Origin: Bifidobacteriaceae bacterium
GTDB taxonomy: Bacteria; Actinomycetota; Actinomycetes; Actinomycetales; Bifidobacteriaceae
Assembly: GCA_022651005.1 (NCBI GenBank)
Contig: JALCQD010000001.1
Span: 124,001-188,000, forward strand
Direction: 5' to 3'
Length of the DNA: 64,000 bases
The position numbers were made by a program, and so were the translations under genes. Positions 38,836 through 49,679 of the stretch are shown here, piece after piece. Below the pieces are notes generated by a model. It made no database searches. It was not told the origin of the DNA and saw only the letters and a list, made by a program, of their open reading frames with translations. The stretch's first letter is position 1. Each line of letters starts with the position of its first letter.

Positions 38836-39953
38836 GTGAGAACTCCCTTATGCCCCACATGTGCCACGCCCATGAAACGGAACGGAACCACCTCGAAAGG
38901 CACCACCCGGCGGAGACACAAAACTCCGCACTGCGGTGCCTCGTGCACCATCGCCCACCCAGCGGACAAGAACAAGAACCTCGAGGAGTTCCTCTCCTGG
39001 CTGTTCTCCAAGAACACCCCGGAGGAAGCGTCGAGCTCGGCGAGAAGTCTGAGACGCCATACCGCCCAGCATCGGGAGTACTGGCCTGAGACACCCTTGA
39101 TTGACGAACCTCATGATTAGATTCATGCCGACGGCATTCATCTAGACAGGAACGCGGCCATCCTCATCGCCGTGGACGAGACCGGAATGGTGCTGGGCTG
39201 GCACACAGCCTGCTCCCAATCGACGCGGGCATGGAGCGCCCTGTTCAGCAGGATCAGCCCTCCCCGGGTCCTGGTCTGCGACGGGAGTCCTGGCATCAGG
39301 AAGGCCATGCGAACCTGCTGGCCGGAAACCCGGATGCAGCGCTGCCTGTTCCACGTGTTCATGGATGTGACCGTTCTGACGACCCGCCATCCCGTGCTTC
39401 CTGCCGGCAGGCAATTGCTCGACCTGACCCACCGCCTCCTTCACGCCACCACTCAGGAACGAGCCCGGGAATGGATAAGAGACTACGCGAACTGGAAGTC
39501 CCGCTGGCGTAAGCGGCCGGCCGAGACCAACACCTACTCGGACGGGTCCGTCCAGCAAGCCCACCAACGCCACGTGCGCGCCAGAAACATGCTTGACCGG
39601 CGAATAAGGGAGGGTGCGCTCTTCGAATTCCTCCAACCCGACCACGAAGGCACGACGATCCCTTGGACGAACAACAGAATAGAATCCCCCGACGCCAGGC
39701 TCCAGGAAATGCTCCACAACCACCGCGGCCTCAGCCTGATCCGCAGGACCAAAGCCATCCACTGGTACTGCAGCAGACACACGCAACAGCCTCTGGCCCC
39801 CGATCAAATCCTCGAGGACTGCCGGACCAACCAACAAATCCAAGACCTCTACCAGAAAGCCTGACAGAACCAACCCGAACAGGTCTGGACCACCACCGGC
39901 ATCCCCACGCACTACGGAACAGGCATCCAATGGACAGAATTCCACACCCAACC
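38836..39953 (+). pseudogene. IS1249-like transposase with two in-frame stops
   Basis: One reading frame runs from a GTG near 38836 to the right inverted repeat, interrupted by TAG at 39118 and TGA at 39862. It starts with a zinc ribbon (LCPTCATPMKRNGTTSKG, then HCGASC). After the first stop it continues IHADGIHLDRNAAILIAVDE with the catalytic Asp, PPRVLVCDGSPGIRKAM, MQRCLFHVF and PWTNNRIESPDARLQEML, all expected of the IS1249/IS256-like DDE transposases. Between them the pieces cover the whole protein. The element is probably dead unless supplied in trans. Confidence 0.8.
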
Positions 39954-39979
39954 CAGACACACTCAATGGCCTATAACCC
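39954..39979 (-). repeat. right terminal inverted repeat of the IS
   Basis: Inverted copy of 38652-38677; its outer end is CCTATAACCC. Confidence 0.8.
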
Positions 39980-40707
39980 CAAAAGACGAAAAGAATAATT
40001 ATAAGAGCGTTAATCTCGCCGATCGCTGACGAATCCGATCTTGGGATTATTCCGCTGATTTCTCGCCACTAAATTCGACACACAAAAAATTGTCACGAAT
40101 TTAGATAGAGACCAAAAGTTTCAGACGCTAAAAAATTCATAATTCTACAATGAACGTGAAGCTGAAATAAGTCCTTTCCAGAACAACGTGAGTAGTGCAA
40201 CCCGCACACAATCCACAGGATTCAAATTCCTGATTGCAACATCGTAGTACCGTCCATTATCTCTTTCCAGTTGTGCCGTTCCCATTCAAGATTCCTCAGC
40301 ACAACAAGATTAAATACCAGTTAAATAATAAAAAGAGAGGCAAAGCATCAGAATAAATACCGACAGTTTACCTGATCAAGGAGTCCCGAAACCATTCCAT
40401 CACCGCCCACACAGATAACAAGTGCACAAATACATCATCTCTGTATAAGGAACTCCCCCAAATTCCAAGAGGGAAACAAACTTATTACTATTAAAATTCT
40501 ATGGATTGGAAGAATCTTTTTCTGTCAGTTGATTGGGTGCCTTAATGATGAAGGTGAAAATATTAGCAGTAAAATGTACGAAGGCGTGCTCCACTAATGT
40601 CCGCTGAGGAAAACCTTTAATGAGCCACTTCGACAAGCCTATCCTGGATGCTTCATGCATCGTAACTCAACTCGGACGGAGGAGGAGGCGTTCCGCAGAT
40701 TCCCACA
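39980..40707. other. gene-poor AT-rich stretch with possible gene debris
   Basis: About 730 bp with no full-length gene. Two short minus-strand frames stand out. The frame at 40145-40285 (46 aa, GAGGA before its ATG) ends RVALLTLFWKGLISASRSL. The frame at 40499-40660 (53 aa) contains GLSKWLIKGFPQRTLVEHAF. Both look like C-terminal pieces of membrane-associated or transferase proteins, but neither can be named. They may be remnants of EPS genes. Confidence 0.35.
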
Positions 40708-41861
40708 CTAAATGAGAATAATTCTTCTGAGGAAAGGTACCTTCCGAAGTGTCCAACAAAGTGTGGAAGACAATATAAGCAAAGTTAAAGAATACAAAAT
40801 AAGTAGTGGTAATGCATTGTTTAATGCGAGCGGGACTCCAATTCCTGCTGCTTTACCGATTCCAATAAGAATCCAGTGGATAAAATATATTCCTAATGTG
40901 TTCTTACCTATAAATTCAATCACTTGTCTCACAAGCCTCGCTGGTTCAAAGCCAATCGTTGCTGTAAATAGAGCACATACTGCAATCAACACGAATGGTG
41001 ACGAATACCCAACACCAGTGAAATCTGTATTTTGCTGCCCATGAAGAGCCAAGACAATAGAGCATATGCAGTAGATCACAATCGAAGCGACAAAAAGACC
41101 CAGTGTTACGGAGCGGTATTTATAAGTATTAAGGTCATCTCGCTTCTCAAATAGTAATCCTCCGATCATAAAGTACATTAGAGAATATCCGTGAATACCC
41201 CGTACGGGATCGAAGCCACCAAAAACTGCTTATTGCTCATGGCCTCTACTGCTCCCGTCCTAAAAAGATGGAAAATGTTAACCATCATATTAAGAGTCTC
41301 ATTGCCCACGGTGCAGATAATTACAATTACTAAAAAGAAATTGAACCACGCCCTCTCATGATCGTATACCGCCTTAATAAGCGGGAAAACAATGTATAAA
41401 ACTCCCAGGGCTTCCATGAACCATAAGTGGTTATTAAGAGGGAAAGGAAGTGCATAAGTATTCCTTATTAGATTCGGAATAGTCAGCTTTTGCTGGTAAA
41501 TGCCAACTTCACTAAAAATCAATTGCGTAGCAAAACTCCAAAAAATCATTAACAAAATAATCGAAACAATTTTCCTGATGTGAGCTCTGATACTTAATGG
41601 CCTATTTAACAGCAACATTCCATTTACCAGGAAAAATAATGGCATGCAAAGACTTATTGCGCTTGCCAAAGCATAGTCAACAAAACTCATCAAATTACTT
41701 GGAGATGCGGCCAAAATTATCTGCGCGGATTTCATCCCTCCAACATGATAGAAAATGACCAAGAAGATCGCCAAGTCCTTTAGAAGATCCAGATTGGCAT
41801 AGCGCTGCTTGAATGTACCCATTGAGGATTCGGTCATTATTGCTTCCGTGCAACTTTCCAT
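40708..41861 (-). pseudogene. acyltransferase family 3 protein, frameshifted
   Basis: Frames 41178-41861 (227 aa) and 40708-41178 (156 aa) are the two parts of one polytopic acyltransferase of EPS or wall sugars. The first has NLDLLKDLAIFLVIFYHVGG (family start with the His) and NHLWFMEALGVLYIVFPLI. It reads IPYGVFTDIL and then stops. In the second frame the same DNA reads GYSLMYFMIGGLLFEKRDD. Adding one base near 41190, in the ACGGAT context, gives the continuous IPYGVFTGYSLMYFMIGG expected for the family. So a 1-bp deletion (or base-call error) breaks it. It is divergent from the wzy gene. Confidence 0.82.
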
Positions 41862-42008
41862 TGTATTGGAACAGATACGTCTTATGCTATCGGCACCTCT
41901 CTATTTTAGAGACGTATACTGACACGCTTTTGAATTTACCCGCAAAATTCGGAAATTTGTAATTTATCCGGTATCTTTAGGCAGGAGCTTTCGATTAGAG
42001 AGGCAAAC

Positions 42009-43448
42009 ATGCTTTATTACATAATGTTGCTCATATGCCTAGTCTTGCTGACAGGAATTGGATTCCGCTCAAGCGGCTACGAATTGTTTGCACCAATCAC
42101 GATAGTTCCGCTAATGTTTGTTGTAGCTGTTGTTCTGGCTCTAATTGGATGGGGCTCTTGGAATCAAATTGAATTGCAAAGTGACGGATTTACGATCATA
42201 AGTATCGGCTGCCTTGCTTTCTTAATCGGAGGAATTCTCGTCGAACGTTTCGTATTCAACCGAAAATTATCTAGCACTTCTCGAGAATCAAGCCCAGTAA
42301 AATCCACAACTCAGTCCTTTTCGAATCCACAGTTAAGTCTGTATTACATTCTTGGGTATATTGCTCTGTTTCTGATTCTCTGCTTAGCAATTTATGTGAG
42401 AATAAAGGACACATACAGGCTTGGCGCCCAGATGGGTTTCCACTACTCGGGTTACAGCGATCTTGTATCACAAGTCAGAAAGCAAACCACAGCAATAAAC
42501 GGTTCCAATAATGTAAAAATTGGGCAAGGTTTCAGCTTTCTCGAAAAGCAATTGGAAAAATTCGCAATGGCGATTGGCTACTTGTGCAGCTATTTATTAG
42601 CAAAAGCTTTAAGAATTTGGATAAAGGATAGAAAAAATAAGAAAAACTGTCTTTTGGCTATATTCCCTTCTATTCTCTTGATCACAAATACTATCTTCAA
42701 CCTTGTCAGTGGCGGACGTACTCAAATTTTCTATAATGCAGCTGCAGTATTCTTCAGTCTTTTCATTCTCGGCCTCAGGAATCACCAAAATCCACTGAAA
42801 TTATCTCGCAATTTCATCATATTCCTTGTGCCGGCAGCAGTAATATTTACTGCCCTCTTTTACACGATGTCAGGAATCATCGGTCGAAAAACCTCATCGG
42901 GAATTTTAGATTATATTTCCTTTTATCTGGGTGCCGGAATACCATCACTGCAACATCTCCTTGCTTCTGGTGCTCCTTCCCTCGGGTGGGGAGGATATAC
43001 ATTCTTCGGCTTACAAACATTGCTATATAAAATTGGGTTTATTAACCACCTAAGTTCGTATAGCATCCAATGGGTACCTCTTGCAGGAAAAGGCTCCAAT
43101 ATTTTTACTACTTTTGCTCGGTATTATCTAGATTTCGGGTATTTTGGGGTCATCTTTCTTAGTTTGCTTTTGGGAGCACTTCTAACTTGGATGTATCGAT
43201 ATTGCTTAAATTGTAAATACGAATTTGTTATACCTGTTTTTATGATGTTTGCAGTTTCACTCGTTGATCTACCGCGCGAGGATTATTTGTACAGTCGATT
43301 TCTCTCAAGTGCTCCTATACTCCAATTAATTCTCTTAGCATTTCTCTCCTTCCTCATGACTGCAGATTATAAAAAGCTGGCTAAGAGAATAGTTAGGCCC
43401 CTAATTCAGTCAACAAGTACCAAGAATCAAGAATCAAGAATCGAATAA
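42009..43448 (+). CDS. Wzy-like oligosaccharide repeat-unit polymerase
   Basis: 479 residues with about 11-12 transmembrane helices and a large loop (about 280-370). Features of O-antigen polymerase proteins are the NLVSGGRTQIFYNAAAVFF segment and a long extracytoplasmic loop containing GAGIPSLQHLLASGAPSLGW. It would join repeat units outside the membrane in Wzx/Wzy-type EPS synthesis. AGAGAGG precedes the ATG. Its stop overlaps the next ATG by one base, so it leads a wzy-GT2-wzx operon. The gene is AT-rich. Sequence of this class varies widely, so the call rests on topology and context. Confidence 0.78.
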   Translation: MLYYIMLLICLVLLTGIGFRSSGYELFAPITIVPLMFVVAVVLALIGWGSWNQIELQSDGFTIISIGCLAFLIGGILVERFVFNRKLSSTSRESSPVKSTTQSFSNPQLSLYYILGYIALFLILCLAIYVRIKDTYRLGAQMGFHYSGYSDLVSQVRKQTTAINGSNNVKIGQGFSFLEKQLEKFAMAIGYLCSYLLAKALRIWIKDRKNKKNCLLAIFPSILLITNTIFNLVSGGRTQIFYNAAAVFFSLFILGLRNHQNPLKLSRNFIIFLVPAAVIFTALFYTMSGIIGRKTSSGILDYISFYLGAGIPSLQHLLASGAPSLGWGGYTFFGLQTLLYKIGFINHLSSYSIQWVPLAGKGSNIFTTFARYYLDFGYFGVIFLSLLLGALLTWMYRYCLNCKYEFVIPVFMMFAVSLVDLPREDYLYSRFLSSAPILQLILLAFLSFLMTADYKKLAKRIVRPLIQSTSTKNQESRIE

Positions 43449-44467
43449 TGATGACTAGTCCCTCAGAAAAACAAATACAAGCTTCCACGCTCGTGACATC
43501 AAAAGATAGCGACGTAGATACTCACAGACCGAGAATCCTCGTTCTGATGGCGACGTATAACGGTGAGGAATTTCTAAAACCTCAAATTGAAAGCATTCTC
43601 AACCAAAAGGAAGTCGATGTCACTTTAAAGATTTGTGACGATGCCTCAGCCGATTCTTCATACCAGATCGCGAAAGATTATTCTCTTCAAAACACGAATA
43701 TCATCTGTTCACGAAATAAAGAGAACAAAGGCGCGGCCAAAAACTTCATAAAGATGCTGAATGCCGACGATTCCCAGGGTTACGATTATTATGCTTTTTC
43801 GGATCAAGATGATGTGTGGCTACCGAACAAACTAATTATGGCTGTAAAGGCACTTTCCAAAACACAAAGTAACCCCAGAGGATCTATGTATTTCTGCGAT
43901 CTGCTTAATGTGAATAAGGATCTCAGACCGATTGAGCGCGTTCTGAAAAACTTGGATCTCAGCGGTTTCGGGAGAGGCACCCTCCTCATGAGAGGCTGGG
44001 TACATGGGTGTACTCTCGTTTTTGATGCAAAGCTTCGCAATTTCGCCAAATCGTACGAACCCACATCTTATCCGAGATATCACGACTCTTGGATTCACAT
44101 GATCGCATATTATTGTGGTTCCACAATCATTTCAGATACTGAGCACTATTATATCCTCCGTCGTATCACAGGCTCAAATGCTGAAGGTCAGACACACTTC
44201 GGGTTTAAGAACATAACTGATGCAAGACACTCCTTCCTCCGAGTATTCACTAACAAGCCCAAAAGACTTTCTATCTTTGCTCAACAACTTCTTATCGGAT
44301 TCGCACAAGAAATGTCACCATCTGATAAAAGATTAGTCTCAGCAATGGCTGGGTATAAACATTCCATTAAAAAAAGACTCTTTATGCTTTTTAGCCCACA
44401 ATTTAAAAGTCCAACATTTAGTCTCGGACTGGTAAACCGCCTCAAAGTACTCCTTGGACGTTATTAA
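43448..44467 (+). CDS. family 2 glycosyltransferase
   Basis: 339 residues, cytoplasmic GT-A fold. RILVLMATYNGEEFLKPQIE and SILNQKEVDVTLKICDDASA form the nucleotide-sugar site; YAFSDQDDVWLPNKL holds the metal-binding DxD-type motif; a conserved His/Asp site appears in PRYHDSWIHMIAYYCG. This pattern is that of rhamnosyl-type and related EPS transferases (alpha-L-Rha GTs). The acceptor is not predictable. Translation overlaps wzy by one base. Confidence 0.88.
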   Translation: MMTSPSEKQIQASTLVTSKDSDVDTHRPRILVLMATYNGEEFLKPQIESILNQKEVDVTLKICDDASADSSYQIAKDYSLQNTNIICSRNKENKGAAKNFIKMLNADDSQGYDYYAFSDQDDVWLPNKLIMAVKALSKTQSNPRGSMYFCDLLNVNKDLRPIERVLKNLDLSGFGRGTLLMRGWVHGCTLVFDAKLRNFAKSYEPTSYPRYHDSWIHMIAYYCGSTIISDTEHYYILRRITGSNAEGQTHFGFKNITDARHSFLRVFTNKPKRLSIFAQQLLIGFAQEMSPSDKRLVSAMAGYKHSIKKRLFMLFSPQFKSPTFSLGLVNRLKVLLGRY

Positions 44468-44519
44468 TTTGTGAAAGCTAACTGTTTCATCTGTAAATAA
44501 GGCCAATGAGGTGCAACAT

Positions 44520-45941
44520 ATGAATCTTCGTAAATTAGTGGGAAATTTTTCTGTTGCTGTTCTCGCACAAGGAGTCGCTTTCTTACTGAACTTACTAATC
44601 ACTCTCGTTATGCCCAAGGTACTCGGCATTACAGAGTTCAGCTACTGGCAGCTCTTTATTTTCTATTCAAGCTATGTAGGGTTCTTTCACTTTGGAATCA
44701 ACGATGGGGTGTACCTCGTTGAGGGTGGAAAAGATAGAAATGTAATCGAAAAGAAATCAGTCTTCTCACAATTTATTTTCTCGGCCGTCACTCAGACAGT
44801 TCTAGCCCTTGGAATTATCGCAGTAGCTTTAATCAGTCCAATGAATGATGAGCGCCTCTTCGTCGTCATTGCAACCTCAATCTATATGATCATCAACAAT
44901 TTGGCTCTGTATCTAGGCTATGTATTCCAAGCCATGAATGAGACCAAACTATTCTCTTATTCAATGATCCTCGATCGACTTGTCTTCCTGATTCCACTTT
45001 TGATACTTCTGTTCTCCCGTTACACTTATTTTGAACCATACGTAATTTTCACCGTCGCTGCCGCCTTAGTACGGCTTCTCTTCTGCCTTTGGTTTTCTCG
45101 AGACTTCCTCACCGCGGGCCTCGAAAAGATTCGCTCAATTATCCAGATCTCTTTCAAAAGCATCAGTATCGGGGTCAAATTAATGCTGGCTAATATCGCC
45201 AGTATGCTTATTCTGGGAGTAGCTCGTTTTATCATTGATGCCGTTTGGGGAATCCAAACTTTTGGAAAATTGTCTTTGTCTCTTTCCATGGTGACCTTTT
45301 TCTTATCCTTCGTGACTCAAGCAAGTATGGTGCTATTCCCCGCTTTAAGACAAAGCGGAGAGGCACAAGTCAGTAGATTCTACACAATTGCCAGAGATCT
45401 ACTAGGAGTACTGTTCCCCCTTGTTTATGTACTTTATTTTCCGTTAGTCTGGATTCTCGGACTTTGGCTCCCGGACTATAAAGACAGTCTCATCTACTTC
45501 GCGTTTTTGCTGCCAATTTGCGTCTTTGACAGCAAAATGAATATCACTTCAACAACCCTCTTCAAAGTTCGCAGAAATGAAACGACTTTGCTGCGTATTA
45601 ATCTCGTAACCGTGTGTTTCAGCATCATCGGATCACTTATCGGTGGCTACCTTCTACATTCTGTGTACTTTATTATTGCGATTATGGTAATTGCAATAGC
45701 CGGTAGGAGCATCTTCTCAGAATGGTATTTAACACGTGCTTTTAGAGCACCCAAGACAAAGATTGTCTATGGAGAAGTGGTCCTAACTCTTGCGTTTATA
45801 GCCCTTGCGACATTCACTTCCACACCCATTGCAATAGTAAGTTATCTGGGACTTTATGGCATCTTCATCGCGCTATTTAAAGGAACCCTAAAAACACTAC
45901 ACCGCGGACTAAAGTCCTCGTTGTCTCATACTCGCGGTTAA
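44520..45941 (+). CDS. Wzx-like polysaccharide flippase (MATE/MOP superfamily)
   Basis: 473 residues with about 12-14 helices. VGNFSVAVLAQGVAFLLNLL, with ITLVMPKVLGITEFSYWQLF, is the standard N-terminus of polysaccharide export flippases. It would move lipid-linked repeat units outward. I start at ATG 44520, preceded by GAGGTG; a GTG at 44511 is weaker. The last gene of wzy-GT2-wzx ends inside a hairpin shared with the convergent licD gene. Confidence 0.88.
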   Translation: MNLRKLVGNFSVAVLAQGVAFLLNLLITLVMPKVLGITEFSYWQLFIFYSSYVGFFHFGINDGVYLVEGGKDRNVIEKKSVFSQFIFSAVTQTVLALGIIAVALISPMNDERLFVVIATSIYMIINNLALYLGYVFQAMNETKLFSYSMILDRLVFLIPLLILLFSRYTYFEPYVIFTVAAALVRLLFCLWFSRDFLTAGLEKIRSIIQISFKSISIGVKLMLANIASMLILGVARFIIDAVWGIQTFGKLSLSLSMVTFFLSFVTQASMVLFPALRQSGEAQVSRFYTIARDLLGVLFPLVYVLYFPLVWILGLWLPDYKDSLIYFAFLLPICVFDSKMNITSTTLFKVRRNETTLLRINLVTVCFSIIGSLIGGYLLHSVYFIIAIMVIAIAGRSIFSEWYLTRAFRAPKTKIVYGEVVLTLAFIALATFTSTPIAIVSYLGLYGIFIALFKGTLKTLHRGLKSSLSHTRG

Positions 45942-45954
45942 AACAACGAGGACT
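45913..45954. terminator. bidirectional hairpin between wzx and licD
   Basis: AGTCCTCGTTGT and ACAACGAGGACT form a perfect 12-bp stem around an 18-nt loop, overlapping the wzx stop. It lies between convergent genes; no long T run follows. Confidence 0.6.
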
Positions 45955-45959
45955 CAAAA

Positions 45960-47105
45960 TTAATCCGTCACATTAACTGTGCTGACACCTGCACGTTTAT
46001 ATTCAGACTTTGCCGCATCTGAATATTCTAAATTAGTCGTATTAGTCAAAAAAATAACTTCAAAAGGTACTGATGCAGCGGCCATGTTCTGGAATTCCAC
46101 TGAATCAATAACTTCATCGGCAAGCTTTGAAACTTGAGAGATAGTGTGGTCACTCACCCCTTTTTCGACCCCCGCCATCACATAATCACATTGATTCTTC
46201 GCTTGTTCGAGTCCGCGCAGTATCTCAGGCAGACTGGACTCTGCACTAATCGGGAAGTAACCACACAGAAACTGGCTTTCGCTAATAAACCTAGTGCCAT
46301 GCCAATTCCGCTGATCCTTTGGCGGTGGTGCCATGTAATCTCCATACATCTTCCGAAGATACGAATTAGCATTTGCAGGGCCATTCTGCAGAGACCCTTC
46401 ATATTCGTACTTCGCACCTTTCCCATATGTATGCTTGATGTTATAAATACTGTTGAATTTATAGGCGCCAGCACCACTAAAAAGATATCCGGTTACTCGA
46501 GAATCTGTTTTCTTTAATGCTTTTTCCCAACGGCTACTCCACTTATTGGGATCTAAGAAACGATTAATATGCAACTGTTTCCCCGCGCTAATTGCAAACT
46601 GACGCACGTGTGATCTACCCAAGTGGCTATCAGTTGCCTCTTCAATCCTCGAAAAACCCCACATAGACTCAAAAAATCGCAGTTTCATTTTCCACAGTCT
46701 TCGTCCAAAACCTTCTTTAGGTGCACCATCCAAGGGAAAAATGTCGATCCAGCAGGGCTTTACCATCGGAGGATCATTTTGGATGAATTCGACATTGACT
46801 TTCTTATTCCACACTTGAGAACTCAAAAGGTGGTAATCGCTCGTTGCCTTATAAGTTGCAAGCTCCATATACTGAGGTAACTTTGAGGGAAGAATTTTAA
46901 GAAGTTGATCGTAGTCTTTACGTGGCATGTCAATATCAATATCGTCATCCCAAGGAATAAAACCCTTATGGCGAACCGCCCCTAGCAAACTGCCACCGCT
47001 GAGATAGTACGTTAAATCATTTTCTTCGCAAACTGCTACTACGACTTTCAGCAAATTAAATTGCAAATGTTGAAGGAACTTCAACCTATGATTTCTCTTA
47101 TCCAT
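45960..47105 (-). CDS. LicD-family protein
   Basis: 381 residues. CEENDLTYYLSGGSLLGAVR, followed by HKGFIPWDDDIDIDMPRKDY, is the LicD nucleotidyltransferase-like core with the metal-binding DDDIDID. LicD proteins attach phosphocholine or a similar phosphodiester substituent to surface glycans; the donor here is unknown. The C-terminal ~130 residues after RNWHGTRF are an extra domain without a name I recognise. It is the first of a run of minus-strand genes back toward the priming glycosyltransferase. Confidence 0.87.
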   Translation of the reverse strand: MDKRNHRLKFLQHLQFNLLKVVVAVCEENDLTYYLSGGSLLGAVRHKGFIPWDDDIDIDMPRKDYDQLLKILPSKLPQYMELATYKATSDYHLLSSQVWNKKVNVEFIQNDPPMVKPCWIDIFPLDGAPKEGFGRRLWKMKLRFFESMWGFSRIEEATDSHLGRSHVRQFAISAGKQLHINRFLDPNKWSSRWEKALKKTDSRVTGYLFSGAGAYKFNSIYNIKHTYGKGAKYEYEGSLQNGPANANSYLRKMYGDYMAPPPKDQRNWHGTRFISESQFLCGYFPISAESSLPEILRGLEQAKNQCDYVMAGVEKGVSDHTISQVSKLADEVIDSVEFQNMAAASVPFEVIFLTNTTNLEYSDAAKSEYKRAGVSTVNVTD

Positions 47106-47175
47106 TTAACATTGACCCTTCAAAATTCCTACAACTAAAATTGCAATTCAAAATAACTGAGTTCGGAAGAAAGAT

Positions 47176-48597
47176 TCAAGCCTTCATATAACTCTTTAGC
47201 TCGTCTTCCCAGTTTCCTGGTTCAAAACCCGTTTCACGAATCTTGTCAAGCTTTAACGCACTATGAACAGGTCGCGGCGACACAACTTTGCCAGCGGAAT
47301 ACTCATCAGTAGAAATGGGTTGCACCAAGTTACCAGAGACACCACACAACTCGAAGACCTCCTGTGCAATCTCTTGCCACGAGACAATCTTGCCGGAACC
47401 TGTGAGATTATACGTGCCATAGGCGGCCGCTGAGTCCAGTAAATGGAAGATACCTGCTGCCATATCTGCGGTGAAGGTCAAGCGGCCAAACTGGTCATCA
47501 ACCACCGTGATGGGTTTGCCGGATTCCTGAGACCGCCCAGCCAGCATCATCATGGTGCGTACAAAGTTGTTCCCATCACCGATCACCCAGCTAGAACGAA
47601 CAATATAGTGCTGCGGTACCTGCGAAACGAGAGCATCAGCAGCAGCCTTCGTTTGGCCATAAACACCCAGTGGGCTAAAAGCTTCAGTTTCACTGTGCTC
47701 AACCGCGTTCCCATCGAATACATAATCACTGGAAACGTGCACGAGGCGAAGGCCATACTCCGTGGCTGTACGCGCAAGATTTGCAACTCCCTTGACGTTT
47801 GCCTTCCAAGCGGTTTTACGACCTGCGGAAGTCTCCGCCCTGTCAACTGCTGTGTATGCGGAAGCATTGATGATCGTGCCGTACAACGGCCAATCGAACT
47901 GGTCGTATACCGATGGATCCGAGACGTCAAAAGTATCAATATCGCGGAATTCAAAGCCTTTCAGCCCATGTTCCTCAACATACTCTGCAATGGCTCTGCC
48001 AAGCTGACCGTGTGAACCCACCACCAAGGTGCGTTTAGGTTCCATAGGCTTGGCCTCAGAAAGCATCGGGTGGTGAAGATCGGCCTCAGAGCGCTCAGAC
48101 TCCTCCAGCGGAATAGGCCACTGAATCCCCAAAGTGGGATCGGAGAGATTCACGAATGTATAACTCGACTTTTGTGAAGCGCTCCAGTGGGCATTTACAA
48201 GGTAGGTGTACGAAGTATTATCCACGAGAGTCTGGAAGGAATTGCCCACGCCTCGAGGCACATAGATGGCCTTAGAGGGGTCAAGAGTAGTGGTGAACAC
48301 CTGTCCGAAGCTCTCTCCTGGTCGCAAATCAACCCATGCCCCGAAAATTTCACCTGTGGCAATGGAGATGAACTTGTCCCATGGCTCGGCGTGGATGCCG
48401 CGAGTGGTTCCCCTCTTGGTGTTGAAAGACACATTGTTTTGCACGGGGCCGAAGTCAGGCAACCCGAGCTCTAGCATTTTGGCACGCTGCCAGTTTTCCT
48501 TGAACCAGCCACGGTTGTCACCATGAACAGTGAGGTCCAATACCACCAAACCAGGAATATTGGTCTCCTGCAGCCCTAGCTCTTTTGAGTATTCCAT
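47176..48597 (-). CDS. rmlC-rmlD: RmlC-RmlD fusion: dTDP-rhamnose epimerase/reductase
   Basis: 473 residues. The N-terminal ~180 are dTDP-4-dehydrorhamnose 3,5-epimerase (cupin): NNVSFNTKRGTTRGIHAEPW with the catalytic His, and IYVPRGVGNSFQTL. The C-terminal part (about 190-473) is dTDP-4-dehydrorhamnose reductase: LVVGSHGQLGRAIAEY (NAD-binding), DYVFDGN and YGQTKAAAD with the YxxxK pair. The fusion is known in bifidobacteria. I start at ATG 48597, preceded by AAGGGGAG; a GTG at 48618 overlaps rfbB. Last two steps of dTDP-L-rhamnose synthesis. Confidence 0.95.
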   Translation of the reverse strand: MEYSKELGLQETNIPGLVVLDLTVHGDNRGWFKENWQRAKMLELGLPDFGPVQNNVSFNTKRGTTRGIHAEPWDKFISIATGEIFGAWVDLRPGESFGQVFTTTLDPSKAIYVPRGVGNSFQTLVDNTSYTYLVNAHWSASQKSSYTFVNLSDPTLGIQWPIPLEESERSEADLHHPMLSEAKPMEPKRTLVVGSHGQLGRAIAEYVEEHGLKGFEFRDIDTFDVSDPSVYDQFDWPLYGTIINASAYTAVDRAETSAGRKTAWKANVKGVANLARTATEYGLRLVHVSSDYVFDGNAVEHSETEAFSPLGVYGQTKAAADALVSQVPQHYIVRSSWVIGDGNNFVRTMMMLAGRSQESGKPITVVDDQFGRLTFTADMAAGIFHLLDSAAAYGTYNLTGSGKIVSWQEIAQEVFELCGVSGNLVQPISTDEYSAGKVVSPRPVHSALKLDKIRETGFEPGNWEDELKSYMKA

Positions 48598-48614
48598 TGT
48601 GTGCGAACTCCCCT

Positions 48615-49643
<1,029 letters not shown>

Positions 49644-49679
49644 CTATCTTTCTGGCAGGAGTATTTCTTATCACAGTCT

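Larger units (their letters stand above)
38652..39979 (+). mobile_element. IS1249-like insertion sequence (degenerate)
   Basis: A 1.33-kb element bounded by 26-bp terminal inverted repeats (38652-38677 and 39954-39979; 24 of 26 match, outer part GGGTTATAGG). It encodes an interrupted transposase. Flanking CCCAAGAC (38644-38651) and CAAAAGAC (39980-39987) agree at 6 of 8 positions and may be a decayed target duplication. The IS1249 assignment rests on transposase motifs; size is close to that group. Confidence 0.8.

Noticed and set aside
39142-39966. 274-codon minus-strand frame opposite the transposase
   Set aside because: Shadow of the IS1249-like transposase, whose motifs are on the plus strand.
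40381-40440. Minus-strand VICVGGDGMVSGLLDQV reminiscent of a lipid-kinase glycine motif
   Set aside because: Only about 28 codons between stops with no supporting sequence on either side; chance match cannot be excluded.
40620-40714. Small plus-strand frame with an Arg run (TQLGRRRRRSA)
   Set aside because: About 31 codons, no ribosome binding site and no confident similarity.
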